Positions 27,814 to 37,204 of a stretch of DNA of 64,000 bases are shown here, piece after piece. Within the stretch, counting starts at the first letter, position 1. Every line of letters starts with the position of its first letter. Location of the stretch: the NCBI GenBank assembly GCA_001464735.1, contig LNDU01000047.1:124001-188000 (forward strand), given 5' to 3'. The notes under the pieces were generated by a model, which saw only the letters and a program-made list of their open reading frames with translations, was not told the origin of the DNA and searched no databases. Made by a program: the position numbers and the translations under genes. The stretch is from Nitrospira sp. Ga0074138 (GTDB lineage: Bacteria; Nitrospirota; Nitrospiria; Nitrospirales; Nitrospiraceae).

Positions 27814-28119
27814 ATGACCATCCCCATCTCGTACTACCTGATCTTAAGCGCCATCGTGTTCCTGACGGGCGTTGTGGGCGTGCTCATCCGGCGCAATATC
27901 ATCGCCATTCTACTGTCGGTGGAGCTGATGTTAAACGCGACCAATATCAACTTCGTCGCATTCTCCGATCAGTTTCAGGACCTCGGCGGGCAAGTGTTCG
28001 TCTTTTTTGCGTTGACCGTGGCGGCTGCGGAAGTCGCGGTCGGGCTCGCCATCATTATTGCCCTACACCGATCAAAATCCACCATCAATGTCGAAGAATT
28101 CAATCTATTGAAATGGTAG
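27814..28119 (+). CDS. nuoK: NADH-quinone oxidoreductase subunit K
   Basis: 101 residues, three transmembrane helices. Conserved glutamates lie in [17 protein letters not shown] and [17 protein letters not shown], part of the central proton path. It is the last gene before the intrinsic terminator at 28161-28187. Confidence 0.97.
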   Translation: MTIPISYYLILSAIVFLTGVVGVLIRRNIIAILLSVELMLNATNINFVAFSDQFQDLGGQVFVFFALTVAAAEVAVGLAIIIALHRSKSTINVEEFNLLKW

Positions 28120-28160
28120 AAGGAGCCATATTGGGTGAAGCGTCGTTCGCAGCAAATGAC

Positions 28161-28187
28161 AGGGTGGTTGAACCACCCTCTTTTTTT
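28161..28187 (+). terminator. Intrinsic terminator between nuoK and nuoL
   Basis: AGGGTGG and CCACCCT form a 7-bp stem (28161-28179) around TTGAA, or nine bases each side with a single central G. Then CTTTTTTT follows (T-run 28181-28187). It is a textbook Rho-independent signature on the plus strand, 40 bp after the nuoK stop and 40 bp before nuoL. Confidence 0.8.
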
Positions 28188-28225
28188 GCACTTCAAGAAC
28201 AACGCGCGATAAGGCACAAGTTCTG

Positions 28226-30121
28226 ATGCTGTACACCCTCATTCCATTCCTTCCGCTAGTCGCCTTTCTTGTCTTGGGTTTGGCCGGGTCGCAGATCAGG
28301 GACCGTGCCCACTTGGTTGCGGTTCCAGCGGTACTCATGTCGCTCGGCCTGTCACTGACGGCCTTTTTTGAAATCGTCTCTGGAGCCGTCATTTCTGTCC
28401 CGCTCTACACCTGGCTGGCTTCCGGCAGCCTCGACATTCACATCGGCCTGTACATCGATCGACTGACCGCCGTCATGCTTCTGCTGGTGACAGGCGTCAG
28501 TTCGCTCGTCCACATCTATACCATCGGGTACATGCACGGCGAACCGGGCTACGCACGATTCTTCAGCTACATCGCCTTATTCACTTTCTCGATGTTGATG
28601 CTGGTGCTGGCCGATAACCTGCTCCAGCTCTTCGTGTTCTGGGAAGCCGTTGGACTGTGCTCCTATCTGCTGATCGGCCATTGGTACGAACGGGCGTCCG
28701 CCTGTGCAGCCGCCACCAAGGCGTTCCTCGTCAATCGCGTGGGCGATTTCGGGTTCATGCTGGGCCTACTGCTTGTCTGGTACAGCTTTGGTTCGCTGAA
28801 CTACCTCGACATCTTTCCTGCCCTCCACGAAGCGACTGAAGTGACGATGAACCTCCTCGGTCCTTTCGGTGGAACATGGGAGGTTTCCGTCTTCACTCTC
28901 ATCGCACTCTTGCTCTTCACCGGCGCGGTGGGTAAATCGGCTCAAGTTCCGCTGCACGTGTGGCTGCCGGACGCGATGGAAGGTCCCACACCAATCTCGG
29001 CTCTCATCCATGCCGCCACAATGGTCACAGCCGGCGTGTTCATGGTGGCACGACTGGCTCCAATCTATAACCTGTCTCCGACCGCAATGAGTGTCGTCGC
29101 GATCACAGGTGCCGTGACGATGGTCCTCGGCGCCACGATCGCATTGACTCAAACCGACATCAAGCGTGTCGTCGCATATTCGACGGTCAGTCAGCTCGGA
29201 TACATGATCATGGCGTGCGGGCTCGGCGCCTATGCCTCGGGCATGTACCATCTGCTCACGCACGGCGCGTTCAAGGCCTTGCTGTTTTTAGGCTGCGGCT
29301 CCGTGATTATTGCCCTGCACCATGAACAAGATATGAGGCACATGGGCGGCCTCAAAGACAAGTTACCAATTACCTACTGGACATTTGTGGTGGGCTCGCT
29401 GGCGCTTGCCGGCTTTCCTCTGACCGCTGGCTTCTTCAGTAAGGATGACATTCTCGTGTCCGCCTGGTCGTCCGGGGACCTTGGCCGGATCCTGACGCTC
29501 CTTGGTCTGCTGACGGCGCTCTTGACCGCCTTCTATAGCTTCCGGCTCGTATTCGTGACCTTCTGGGGAACGTCCCATGTTGATCCACACCATGCAGAGC
29601 ACCTACACGAGCCCTCACGGACAATCACGACACCACTCATCATTCTCGCAGCTTTCAGTATTCTGACTGGTTATCTCGGCATCCCATCTTTTCTAGAACC
29701 CCTTTTTTCAACCGGGGGTGAACCCGCCGTCCCTCATGGCTCCGATGGGCTCATGATTATGCTAGCGGCGACGGCGATGGGTCTGATCGGCATTGCCGCC
29801 GCCTATTATGTGTATGTCCTCAACCCGGATTTTCCGGAACGCTTGGCGCGACAGTGGGGCAGCCTCTATCGGGGTTCGTTGAACAAATGGTATGTCGATG
29901 AGGCCTATGATCGCCTATTCGTCCGACCAACACTTGCGGCAGCTTCCAAACTCTGGAAGCATGTTGATGTCCAAGTGATCGATGGAACCGTCAACGGTAT
30001 CGCGCGTGCTATCACCTGGGGGGGATGGCTGTTACGGCTGGTCCAGAGCGGGCAGACCCAGCACTATGCCTTGGCGATGGCGGTGGGGATCGTCGTGCTA
30101 ACGGCGTATCTCCTTCTTTGA
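28226..30121 (+). CDS. nuoL: NADH-quinone oxidoreductase subunit L
   Basis: 631 residues. The distal antiporter-like proton pump of complex I, with about 16 transmembrane helices and the long lateral C-terminal helix region. Motifs: FWEAVGLCSYLLIGHWYER, KAFLVNRVGDFGFMLG, GKSAQVPLHVWLPDAMEGPTP (Lys and Pro of the proton channel) and HGAFKALLFLG. No strong Shine-Dalgarno site (ATAAGG is distant). It lies directly after a terminator, so its transcription may need read-through or an internal promoter. Confidence 0.97.
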   Translation: MLYTLIPFLPLVAFLVLGLAGSQIRDRAHLVAVPAVLMSLGLSLTAFFEIVSGAVISVPLYTWLASGSLDIHIGLYIDRLTAVMLLLVTGVSSLVHIYTIGYMHGEPGYARFFSYIALFTFSMLMLVLADNLLQLFVFWEAVGLCSYLLIGHWYERASACAAATKAFLVNRVGDFGFMLGLLLVWYSFGSLNYLDIFPALHEATEVTMNLLGPFGGTWEVSVFTLIALLLFTGAVGKSAQVPLHVWLPDAMEGPTPISALIHAATMVTAGVFMVARLAPIYNLSPTAMSVVAITGAVTMVLGATIALTQTDIKRVVAYSTVSQLGYMIMACGLGAYASGMYHLLTHGAFKALLFLGCGSVIIALHHEQDMRHMGGLKDKLPITYWTFVVGSLALAGFPLTAGFFSKDDILVSAWSSGDLGRILTLLGLLTALLTAFYSFRLVFVTFWGTSHVDPHHAEHLHEPSRTITTPLIILAAFSILTGYLGIPSFLEPLFSTGGEPAVPHGSDGLMIMLAATAMGLIGIAAAYYVYVLNPDFPERLARQWGSLYRGSLNKWYVDEAYDRLFVRPTLAAASKLWKHVDVQVIDGTVNGIARAITWGGWLLRLVQSGQTQHYALAMAVGIVVLTAYLLL

Positions 30122-30211
30122 GAGACACCGGATACGTCGCGAGATTGACATTGCCATGATCGATTTCACACATTGCCGTTCGCGTTCGGCATCACTGCTG
30201 TTGGAGTCCTG

Positions 30212-31798
30212 ATGACCGGCTTTCCGTGGCTCACATTACTGATCATCCTCCCATTGGCCGGGGCCATTACTGTCTTCGCAGTGAAGGAACGCTTCGTCAG
30301 GCTCACAGCCCTCGCTGTGGCCGTGGCCGATCTCCTGATCTCACTCCCTCTCTGGTGGCTGTTCGATACGTCATCCGGGGAGATGCAGTTCGTGGAATCG
30401 GCGCGGTGGATCCCCTCGCTATCCATCAACTACCGGCTTGGCCTCGATGGAATCAGCCTCCCACTCATCCTCATGACGACGGTCCTGATGCCGCTCTGCA
30501 TCTTGATCTCCTGGCACTCCATTGAGAGAAGGATTCGAAGCTTCATGGCCATGCTGCTGATCATGGAAAGCGCCATGATCGGGGTATTCTGTGCTCTTGA
30601 TTTCGTACTCTTCTATGTGTTTTGGGAAGCAATGCTGATCCCGATGTACCTATTGATAGGGATCTGGGGCGGACCGAATCGCCTGTACGCCACAATCAAA
30701 TTCTTGCTCTATACCCTCGCTGGCAGCGTGTTGCTGCTGGTCGCGATCTTGGTCTTGTACTTCCAGGGCGGCCATACGTTCGACATTCCTCAATTAAGTC
30801 AAGGCACCTATTCCAATTCGTTGCAATTCTGGCTCTTCCTCGCGTTCTTCGCCGCATTCGCCGTCAAGGTTCCGATGTTCCCGTTCCATACCTGGCTGCC
30901 TGACGCACACGTGGAAGCGCCGACGGCCGGCAGCGTGATCCTCGCCAGCGTGTTGCTCAAGATGGGCACCTATGGGTTTCTACGCTTCAGCCTACCCATG
31001 TTGCCGGACGCCTCACAGCTGTTCACCCCCGTCATGGTGGGGCTTTCGATTGTGGCGATCATCTACGGAGCCTATATGGCTCTGGCGCAAGCCGATCTTA
31101 AAAAGCTCATCGCCTATTCAAGCGTAAGCCATATGGGGTTCGTGACCCTCGGTCTCTTTATGTTTAATATTCAAGGAATCGAAGGCGCCGTGATGCAGAT
31201 GGTGAACCACGGCATCACCACCGGTGGACTCTTTCTCTGCGTCGGAATGATTTATGAACGCACCCATAGCCGACAAATCGCCGACAATATCGGCCTCACG
31301 AAGCCGATGCCACGGTATGCGACGTTCCTAGTCATTTTCGCATTATCTTCATTGGGACTGCCCGGCACAAACAGTTTTGTCGGGGAGTTTATGATTCTTG
31401 CAGGCACCTTCCTCTGGAGCAAGATCGCCGCCGCCCTCGCCTCGTTGGGGATCATTCTCGCGGCGGCCTACTTGCTCTGGATGGTTCAACGTGTCGCCTT
31501 CGGCGTTCCCGATCCGCATATCCTTCCGAAGCTTCGCGATGTGAACCTACGTGAGATGATCACCGTGGTGCCGCTTGTCGTCTTGATCTTCGTGATCGGG
31601 ATCTTCCCGAATCCCATCCTGACTCGCATGCATCCCAGCGTAGAGAAAGTCATCGCGCGCGTCTTCCCGCCGGCTGCTGAACACGCGTCGGTCATGCCTA
31701 GGCTGATCCCATTCACTCCATCTGTAGAACGGATCACCTCACCGACTGGACCGACGTTCAGTCAAGAAACGCAGACCACATCTGAGGGCCGACCATGA
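30212..31798 (+). CDS. nuoM: NADH-quinone oxidoreductase subunit M
   Basis: 528 residues from ATG 30212, which has GGAG at five-base spacing; an upstream in-frame extension to 30173 is less likely. Antiporter-like pump with about 14 transmembrane helices: FVLFYVFWEAMLIPMYLLIG, KVPMFPFHTWLPDAHVEAPT, SSVSHMGFV and MVNHGITTGGLFL. The C-terminal 50 residues are polar and Thr/Pro-rich, longer than in many NuoM. The stop overlaps the nuoN start (ATGA). Confidence 0.96.
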   Translation: MTGFPWLTLLIILPLAGAITVFAVKERFVRLTALAVAVADLLISLPLWWLFDTSSGEMQFVESARWIPSLSINYRLGLDGISLPLILMTTVLMPLCILISWHSIERRIRSFMAMLLIMESAMIGVFCALDFVLFYVFWEAMLIPMYLLIGIWGGPNRLYATIKFLLYTLAGSVLLLVAILVLYFQGGHTFDIPQLSQGTYSNSLQFWLFLAFFAAFAVKVPMFPFHTWLPDAHVEAPTAGSVILASVLLKMGTYGFLRFSLPMLPDASQLFTPVMVGLSIVAIIYGAYMALAQADLKKLIAYSSVSHMGFVTLGLFMFNIQGIEGAVMQMVNHGITTGGLFLCVGMIYERTHSRQIADNIGLTKPMPRYATFLVIFALSSLGLPGTNSFVGEFMILAGTFLWSKIAAALASLGIILAAAYLLWMVQRVAFGVPDPHILPKLRDVNLREMITVVPLVVLIFVIGIFPNPILTRMHPSVEKVIARVFPPAAEHASVMPRLIPFTPSVERITSPTGPTFSQETQTTSEGRP

Positions 31799-33264
31799 TG
31801 ACCTTCTCGCCGGCAGACCTCTTCCTCATCCTACCGGAGTTGCTGATCGTCACGGCAGCCTGCATCATACTCGTGCTCGATCCGGTGCTGCGGGCATCCG
31901 ACAAAGACGGTTTGGTATGGCTGAGCCTAGGAACACTTGCCGTGTGCATGGGCTTGACAGCCTCCCAGATGAACACTTCGGCCGCAATCTTCAGTGGACT
32001 CGTCGTGATTGATGCCTACGGAGCCTTCTGGAAACTGCTTTTCTACTTCGTCACCGGCCTAACCATTCTCCTCTCTCATCCCTACTTGAAAGAAGAGCGG
32101 CTGTACTTCGGCGAATATTACGGCTTTGTCTTGCTCGCTCTCTCCGGGATGATGGTCATGGTCTCGTCGGTCGATTTGTTGACACTCTATCTCGGCACCG
32201 AACTGATGTCCCTCTCGCTCTACGTCATGGTTGGCCTGAAGCGATCGGAACCTCGCTCCTTGGAAGCCTCGGCCAAGTACTTTGTGTTGGGAGCGTTCTC
32301 ATCTGGAATCCTCCTCTATGGCATCTCGCTCCTCTATGGCGCGACCGGAAGCACCAGACTTCCGGAGATCGCCGCAGCGATCTCCGGCCGAAACCTGGAC
32401 GATCCGCTCTTGTTGTTTGCCACAATCCTGCTCGCGGTCGGATTCGGGTTCAAACTTGCCGTGGTGCCATTCCACATGTGGACGCCGGATGTCTACCAAG
32501 GCGCTCCAACCTCCGTCACCGCCTTCATGGCGGTGGCAGCCAAAGCCGCAAGCTTCGGCGCATTCCTCAGAGTGTTCATTGAAGGACTCGGTGGCCTGAA
32601 AGCCAACTGGTCTGCGATGTTCCTCGTGCTTTGCCTCGCCACCCTGATCTTGGGAAATATCCTCGCACTGGTGCAGACGAATGTGAAACGCATGCTGGCC
32701 TACTCAAGCATTGCCCATGCCGGCTACGCGCTGATCGGCGTGGTCGCAACCGGACACATAGGAAACTCGTCCGGTATCGCCAGCGTTCTGCTCTATCTCT
32801 CGCTCTACGCATTCATGACGTTCGGCGCGTTCGCCATCGTCGCCATGCTTCGCAAGGGCGGGATCGAAGGAGAAGACATCGACGATTTCACCGGCCTTGC
32901 CAAACGGCATCCCGTGGCTGCGCTGCTCATGTTGATCTTTATGGTTTCACTGGCGGGCATTCCTCCGACTGCAGGGTTTATCGGAAAACTGTATGTCTTT
33001 ATGTCGGCGGTGGAAGCCGGCCTGCCGTGGCTGGCTGCCGTGGCGCTCATCTTTGCCGTCATCTCAGCCTATTACTACCTCAGGCTGGTGATGGTTATGT
33101 ACATGCGCGAGCCGAGTGACCTATCGAGCACGAGCCCTCGGATGGTCATGTCACCGGCTCTCTCTATCGTGCTGGCCTGCGCGGTGGCCGGGGTGGTGAT
33201 CTTTGGGATCTATCCCAACCCACTCGTAAACTTTGCCATGCAAGCGGTATCGGCGCTCAAGTAA
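31795..33264 (+). CDS. nuoN: NADH-quinone oxidoreductase subunit N
   Basis: 489 residues, about 14 transmembrane helices. Third antiporter-like pump: TLYLGTELMSLSLYVMVGL, KLAVVPFHMWTPDVYQGAPT, SSIAHAGYALIG and a GFIGKLYVF segment late in the chain. It overlaps nuoM by 4 bp and ends the operon. It would work with NuoA-M to couple quinone reduction to proton translocation. In a nitrite oxidiser it could also run in reverse to make NADH. Confidence 0.96.
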   Translation: MMTFSPADLFLILPELLIVTAACIILVLDPVLRASDKDGLVWLSLGTLAVCMGLTASQMNTSAAIFSGLVVIDAYGAFWKLLFYFVTGLTILLSHPYLKEERLYFGEYYGFVLLALSGMMVMVSSVDLLTLYLGTELMSLSLYVMVGLKRSEPRSLEASAKYFVLGAFSSGILLYGISLLYGATGSTRLPEIAAAISGRNLDDPLLLFATILLAVGFGFKLAVVPFHMWTPDVYQGAPTSVTAFMAVAAKAASFGAFLRVFIEGLGGLKANWSAMFLVLCLATLILGNILALVQTNVKRMLAYSSIAHAGYALIGVVATGHIGNSSGIASVLLYLSLYAFMTFGAFAIVAMLRKGGIEGEDIDDFTGLAKRHPVAALLMLIFMVSLAGIPPTAGFIGKLYVFMSAVEAGLPWLAAVALIFAVISAYYYLRLVMVMYMREPSDLSSTSPRMVMSPALSIVLACAVAGVVIFGIYPNPLVNFAMQAVSALK

Positions 33265-33300
33265 GACCGTTGTGATTTGCCGATCCGCATGCGGAGCATC

Positions 33301-34146
33301 ATGACCGTCCTCCGCTTTCTGATCGAGACATTGACCACCTTCTTGCGCCAGGGCTGCCCGAGCCTCGCGGCAGCCTTGGCCTTTTTCTCCTTACTCTCGC
33401 TCTTCCCTCTCGTCTTTCTTCTCCTGTATGGGATCAGCTTCCTGGTCAGCCAAAACATCATCGGCGAGCAATTCATCCTAAGCTTCCTGAAGGGCTTTCT
33501 GCCGTCATTGGGTGAACGATTGGCTGAAGAGCTCCATCGGATCAGCGTATTAGAAGGTGTGCGCTGGCTGGTATTTCTGTCGTTCTTCTGGTTTGGAGGG
33601 CTCGTCTTTTACGAGCTCGACTACGCACTCAACGTGGTATTTGACAGCACCCAAAAGCGTCACCCGTTGATTTCTACCGCGATCTCCATAGCCCTGCTGG
33701 GATCGACAGGACTTTTATTGTTCATTTCCTATGTCGCCACGCAAACCATCGCCTTTTTGACTGCCTATGCTCCGAAGCTGTGGGGGCTCGATCTCGTCGC
33801 CCTTGCCGCCCATGATTTTCATCTCACCTACACGCTCCCCTTTTCCCTAGCATTCCTGACGGTGAGCCTATTGTACCGCCTGGTGCCACGCCGCCGTCCA
33901 CAGTGGAGCCACGCTATGGCAGGCGCGCTGACGTTCGGCCTGCTCTGGGTTTCGGCGAAGTTGCTGTTCATCAGCTACAGCGACTATGCCACCGTGTACG
34001 CCAGGCTCTATGGATCATTACTCGAGGTCGTGCTCTTATTGCTCTGGGTCTATTATTCCGCCGGGCTCTTGCTGTTTGGTGGGATTATCGCCCGCAAGCT
34101 ACAACAGCTCGCCTACTCGTCACCGGTGCCCAATGACAGTGGTTAG
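33301..34146 (+). CDS. YihY/BrkB-family inner-membrane protein
   Basis: About 281 residues from ATG 33301, which has GGAG five bases upstream; earlier in-frame starts lack a site. Six hydrophobic segments. Family signs are the start (CPSLAAALAFFSLLSLFPL), WFGGLVFYELDYALNVVF, and the end YGSLLEVVLLLLWVYYSAG. Members were once called ribonuclease BN in error; their function is unresolved (possible transporter). Convergent with the M50 protease gene, 42 bp apart. Confidence 0.85.
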   Translation: MTVLRFLIETLTTFLRQGCPSLAAALAFFSLLSLFPLVFLLLYGISFLVSQNIIGEQFILSFLKGFLPSLGERLAEELHRISVLEGVRWLVFLSFFWFGGLVFYELDYALNVVFDSTQKRHPLISTAISIALLGSTGLLLFISYVATQTIAFLTAYAPKLWGLDLVALAAHDFHLTYTLPFSLAFLTVSLLYRLVPRRRPQWSHAMAGALTFGLLWVSAKLLFISYSDYATVYARLYGSLLEVVLLLLWVYYSAGLLLFGGIIARKLQQLAYSSPVPNDSG

Positions 34147-34188
34147 CCGAGAGGGTGGAGTGTGATGACCGATGGTACATCCCGCAAC

Positions 34189-35349
34189 TTAGCGGTTGGG
34201 AAAGCCCCGGAGCTGAAGATAACGCACGATGGCTGAGTGGGTTACAAGTCCGACCATTTCTCCGTCCTGCATGACCACTAAGCGACCCCACCCTTCACGG
34301 GCCATACGCTCCAGCGCATGCATCACAGGAATATCCGGCTCGATCACTAACGATTCCGAACGGGGGCGCATCACCTGCTCGACCCTGCGCCAAGGCCACA
34401 GCGACGGCGGAACGCTCTGAATCTCAACCGTGGTGATGAGTCCCACCAGTCGCCCATCCTCTAACACTGGGAAACCGCCGTAGCCATAGGATTGGAAGTG
34501 CTGATTCACGGCCACATCCAACGTGCAATGCGATGGAATCGAGGTGACCGTCGTCGTCATGACATCCCGAATGGGGACCGTTGCCAGAGCCTGACGCATG
34601 ACCGCTTGACGACGACTCGCTAGGGCTGCGGAGAAGAGAAACATGCCGATGACGACAACCCACCCACCGTTCGATGCCATCGACGTGGGTAGTCCGCCGC
34701 TCGCAGACCCGTACAGCACGACAAAGCCAACCAGCCCAAGCATCACTCCAAATGCAAGTCCGACCCCTGCGGCTTGTTTGGTCGCTCGATGAAAGTTGTC
34801 TCCCCATGCCCACAGTCCCGCACGTAACATTCGTCCGCCGTCCAGTGGAAAACCTGGAATCATATTGAAGAGCCCGATTTGGATATTAACGAAGCCCAGC
34901 AAGGCCCCAAGCATGATCCACCCCTGGAGACCATGTTGCCGTTGCATCGCCTCTGCCAGCTCCACAAACACAAAACAAAGACCGCCGATCACAAAGCTGA
35001 CTGCCGGCCCGGCCAACGCAATGAGGAATTCAGCGCGGGGTGTGGGGGCTTCCCTCCGCATGTGAGCCACGCCGCCAAAAATAAACAGCGTAATCTTTTC
35101 AATCGGAATGCGGTAGTACAACGCGACGTAAGAATGGCCGAGCTCATGCAAGAGCACGGAGACGAATAATAGGACTGCTGCAAGTCCGCCCATAGCCCAA
35201 TAACGTTCTGGAGTGAGCCCGGGCAAATTGTCCGGTAGATACTCAGTCGAGAGTGACCAGGTGACCAGGAAAAACACCACGAACCATGAAGCATGGACGC
35301 GGATCGGAATTCCCAATGCGCGGCCGATTTCCCAGGAAGGTACCTGCAT
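34189..35349 (-). CDS. Site-2-protease-like M50 metalloprotease with CBS pair
   Basis: About 386 residues from ATG 35349 (upstream in-frame GTG/TTG are alternatives). Six transmembrane segments hold the zinc site HELGH (LLHELGHSYVALYY) and the second motif GFPLDGGR. The C-terminal third (about 255-385) is two CBS domains (VMTTTVTSIP.., VMRPRSESLVI..) that usually sense adenylates. The architecture matches Rip3-type intramembrane proteases. Substrate unknown; an anti-sigma factor is typical. Divergent from the deacetylase gene with a 69-bp gap. Confidence 0.88.
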   Translation of the reverse strand: MQVPSWEIGRALGIPIRVHASWFVVFFLVTWSLSTEYLPDNLPGLTPERYWAMGGLAAVLLFVSVLLHELGHSYVALYYRIPIEKITLFIFGGVAHMRREAPTPRAEFLIALAGPAVSFVIGGLCFVFVELAEAMQRQHGLQGWIMLGALLGFVNIQIGLFNMIPGFPLDGGRMLRAGLWAWGDNFHRATKQAAGVGLAFGVMLGLVGFVVLYGSASGGLPTSMASNGGWVVVIGMFLFSAALASRRQAVMRQALATVPIRDVMTTTVTSIPSHCTLDVAVNQHFQSYGYGGFPVLEDGRLVGLITTVEIQSVPPSLWPWRRVEQVMRPRSESLVIEPDIPVMHALERMAREGWGRLVVMQDGEMVGLVTHSAIVRYLQLRGFPNR

Positions 35350-35418
35350 TGACAACACCGTACCAGCGGAATACGCAAAGGGTCAATCTTCTCCACCGGT
35401 TCAGGTATACTAACCCCT

Positions 35419-36135
35419 ATGCGACAACACGTTCTGCGACGCCTGCTGATCGGCGTGCTGTTAGCCGCAACTCCAGGGCCATTCGTTCCAGTAGACGGCG
35501 TGGCTCAAGTAATCAAGTCCGGTCCACCAACCTGCCCGGGCGTGGCGCTGACGTTCGATCTCTGCCCTGTGCGAAAGGGGTCCGGCTACGATCGGCCGTT
35601 GATGGACTATCTCATCGCACACCGGATCCCCGCCACATTCTTCATGTCCGGCAAGTGGATGGCCAAACATGAACCGGAGGTGGGCCATCTGCTGGGCATA
35701 GAATTTTTCGAAGTCGGGACGCATGGTGACGTCCACGCCCACCTTCCCATGCACGATGCCGACGAACAACGCAGTGAGATCCTTGGCCCTGTCAAAATCC
35801 TGCAAGACCACTATGCCTATACGGCGACGTTGTTTCGGCCACCGTACGGCGAATACAACGACCTGACCGTCGCCGTGGTGCAACTGCTCGGCCTGCAGTT
35901 CATCCAATGGAATATCGAATCGGGCGATCCAGATCCGACACTCTCGGCAGAACAAATCTTGGCTAGAGTCACCAAGCGGGCCAAGCCCGGCAGCATCATC
36001 GTCTTCCACGCCAATGGCAAGGGCAAACAAACTCAGAAAGTGATCGAACAACTCACAACGGATATCCTACCCAGGAAAGGACTCCGACCCATGACCGTCA
36101 GCGAACTGTTGAATTGTACTCCACCGAGCCCATGA
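35419..36135 (+). CDS. Secreted polysaccharide deacetylase (NodB-like)
   Basis: 238 residues with an N-terminal signal segment (about 8-29). NodB-fold motifs: LTFDLCP (motif 1), THGDVHAHL (HxxxH metal pair, motif 2) and FRPPYGEYN (motif 3), then SIIVFHANG. In motif 1 the usual TFDDGP second Asp is Leu, a variant known in some envelope deacetylases. It would deacetylate peptidoglycan or a surface polysaccharide. The stop overlaps the start of the acetyltransferase gene (ATGA). Confidence 0.85.
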   Translation: MRQHVLRRLLIGVLLAATPGPFVPVDGVAQVIKSGPPTCPGVALTFDLCPVRKGSGYDRPLMDYLIAHRIPATFFMSGKWMAKHEPEVGHLLGIEFFEVGTHGDVHAHLPMHDADEQRSEILGPVKILQDHYAYTATLFRPPYGEYNDLTVAVVQLLGLQFIQWNIESGDPDPTLSAEQILARVTKRAKPGSIIVFHANGKGKQTQKVIEQLTTDILPRKGLRPMTVSELLNCTPPSP

Positions 36136-36611
36136 CTGACCCGGTGATCAGGAACATGGATCCGGATGATCGCGAGTCTGTCGTCCAACTGCTCGGTGAA
36201 TCTGATCCCTGGAAAAAGCTCGGTTACTCGAAGGACGATTGGAACCGCATCTTTTGTCCGACTCCCCAGGGGCGAGACTGCTACGTGGCCCTCCTCGATG
36301 GGCAAGTGGCAGGCGTCGCCATCCTGAAGCAGAAGTTTCTCCTGGGCGATTATTTGGAGCTGTTAGGCATGGCTGAATGGGCTCGTCAGAAGGGAGTCGG
36401 CGGGCAGCTGTTACGGCACATTGAAGAGCTCGTCTTTAAGCGGACCACGAACCTCTTTGCCTGTGTGTCGGATTTCAACCAACCGGCGCGATCCTTTTAC
36501 AAGAAGCACGGCTATCAAGAAATCGGGCCTATGCCTAACTTCTTGATACCAGGGAGCGCGGAACTGTTGTTGCGGAAGACGGCGGGGCCTGCCAGAGGAA
36601 GAGGTCAGTAG
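36132..36611 (+). CDS. GNAT-family N-acetyltransferase
   Basis: 159 residues from ATG 36132, overlapping the deacetylase stop (ATGA) and so coupled. GNAT fold: acetyl-CoA site with WARQKGVGGQLLRHIE (Q/RxxGxG/A type), then NQPARSFYKKHGYQEIGPMP, which closes the fold. Substrate unknown. Pairing with a polysaccharide deacetylase could mean linked amino-sugar modification, but the evidence is only position. Confidence 0.82.
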   Translation: MTDPVIRNMDPDDRESVVQLLGESDPWKKLGYSKDDWNRIFCPTPQGRDCYVALLDGQVAGVAILKQKFLLGDYLELLGMAEWARQKGVGGQLLRHIEELVFKRTTNLFACVSDFNQPARSFYKKHGYQEIGPMPNFLIPGSAELLLRKTAGPARGRGQ

Positions 36612-36673
36612 TCATTGGTCATCGGTCAATGGTACATTCCAACAGCAATCGCTCTTTTAATGACTATTGACCA

Positions 36674-37081
36674 ATGACTGATTTGCGAGTCAAAAAACTC
36701 CTCCACACAAGAATGCGGGTCAGCGATTTGGATGAGACCATCCGATTTTACACGACCGTCTTGGGCCTCGAGGTTCTTGAGCGAAAGACGTCTCCGCGCG
36801 GCTCATACCTCGCTTTTCTCAAAGTCCCCAATAGCGACGAACTGATTGAACTAACCAGTTTCCCCCCAAGCGGGCCGGTGAAAGTTGAGGAAGATCTCAT
36901 TCATCTGGCCTTTCAAGTCGAAAACCTCGACGAAACGATCGCCTCGCTTCATGCACAGGGTGTCACGATCACCGATGGCCCCACAACAACCTCTTCCGGA
37001 AGCCGGTTCATCTTCATTGATGCTCCCGACGGCTATGAGATTGAGCTCATTGAACGGCCGGCCGGAGTGAAGATCGTCTAG
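36674..37081 (+). CDS. Glyoxalase/VOC-fold protein
   Basis: 135 residues, one vicinal-oxygen-chelate module (two beta-alpha-beta-beta-beta repeats). Metal-ligand positions appear kept: His in LLHTRMRVSDLDE, Glu in DELIELTSF, His in DLIHLAFQVENLDE and Glu in DGYEIELIERP. This fits lactoylglutathione-lyase-type enzymes. The start sits inside an inverted repeat: GTCATTGGTCA at about 36613 pairs with TGACCAATGAC at about 36669, so the start codon may be in a hairpin. Confidence 0.82.
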   Translation: MTDLRVKKLLHTRMRVSDLDETIRFYTTVLGLEVLERKTSPRGSYLAFLKVPNSDELIELTSFPPSGPVKVEEDLIHLAFQVENLDETIASLHAQGVTITDGPTTTSSGSRFIFIDAPDGYEIELIERPAGVKIV

Positions 37082-37204
37082 CTTCCAACAAATACAGACT
37101 CCCCACTTTCAAGCTCCGCGCACATTGACGATGTGACTCCCTCCGAAGTACCTTCTTCTCATCAACATACCGTGTGAATTCTCTGAATCAGGAGGACCGC
37201 TGAG

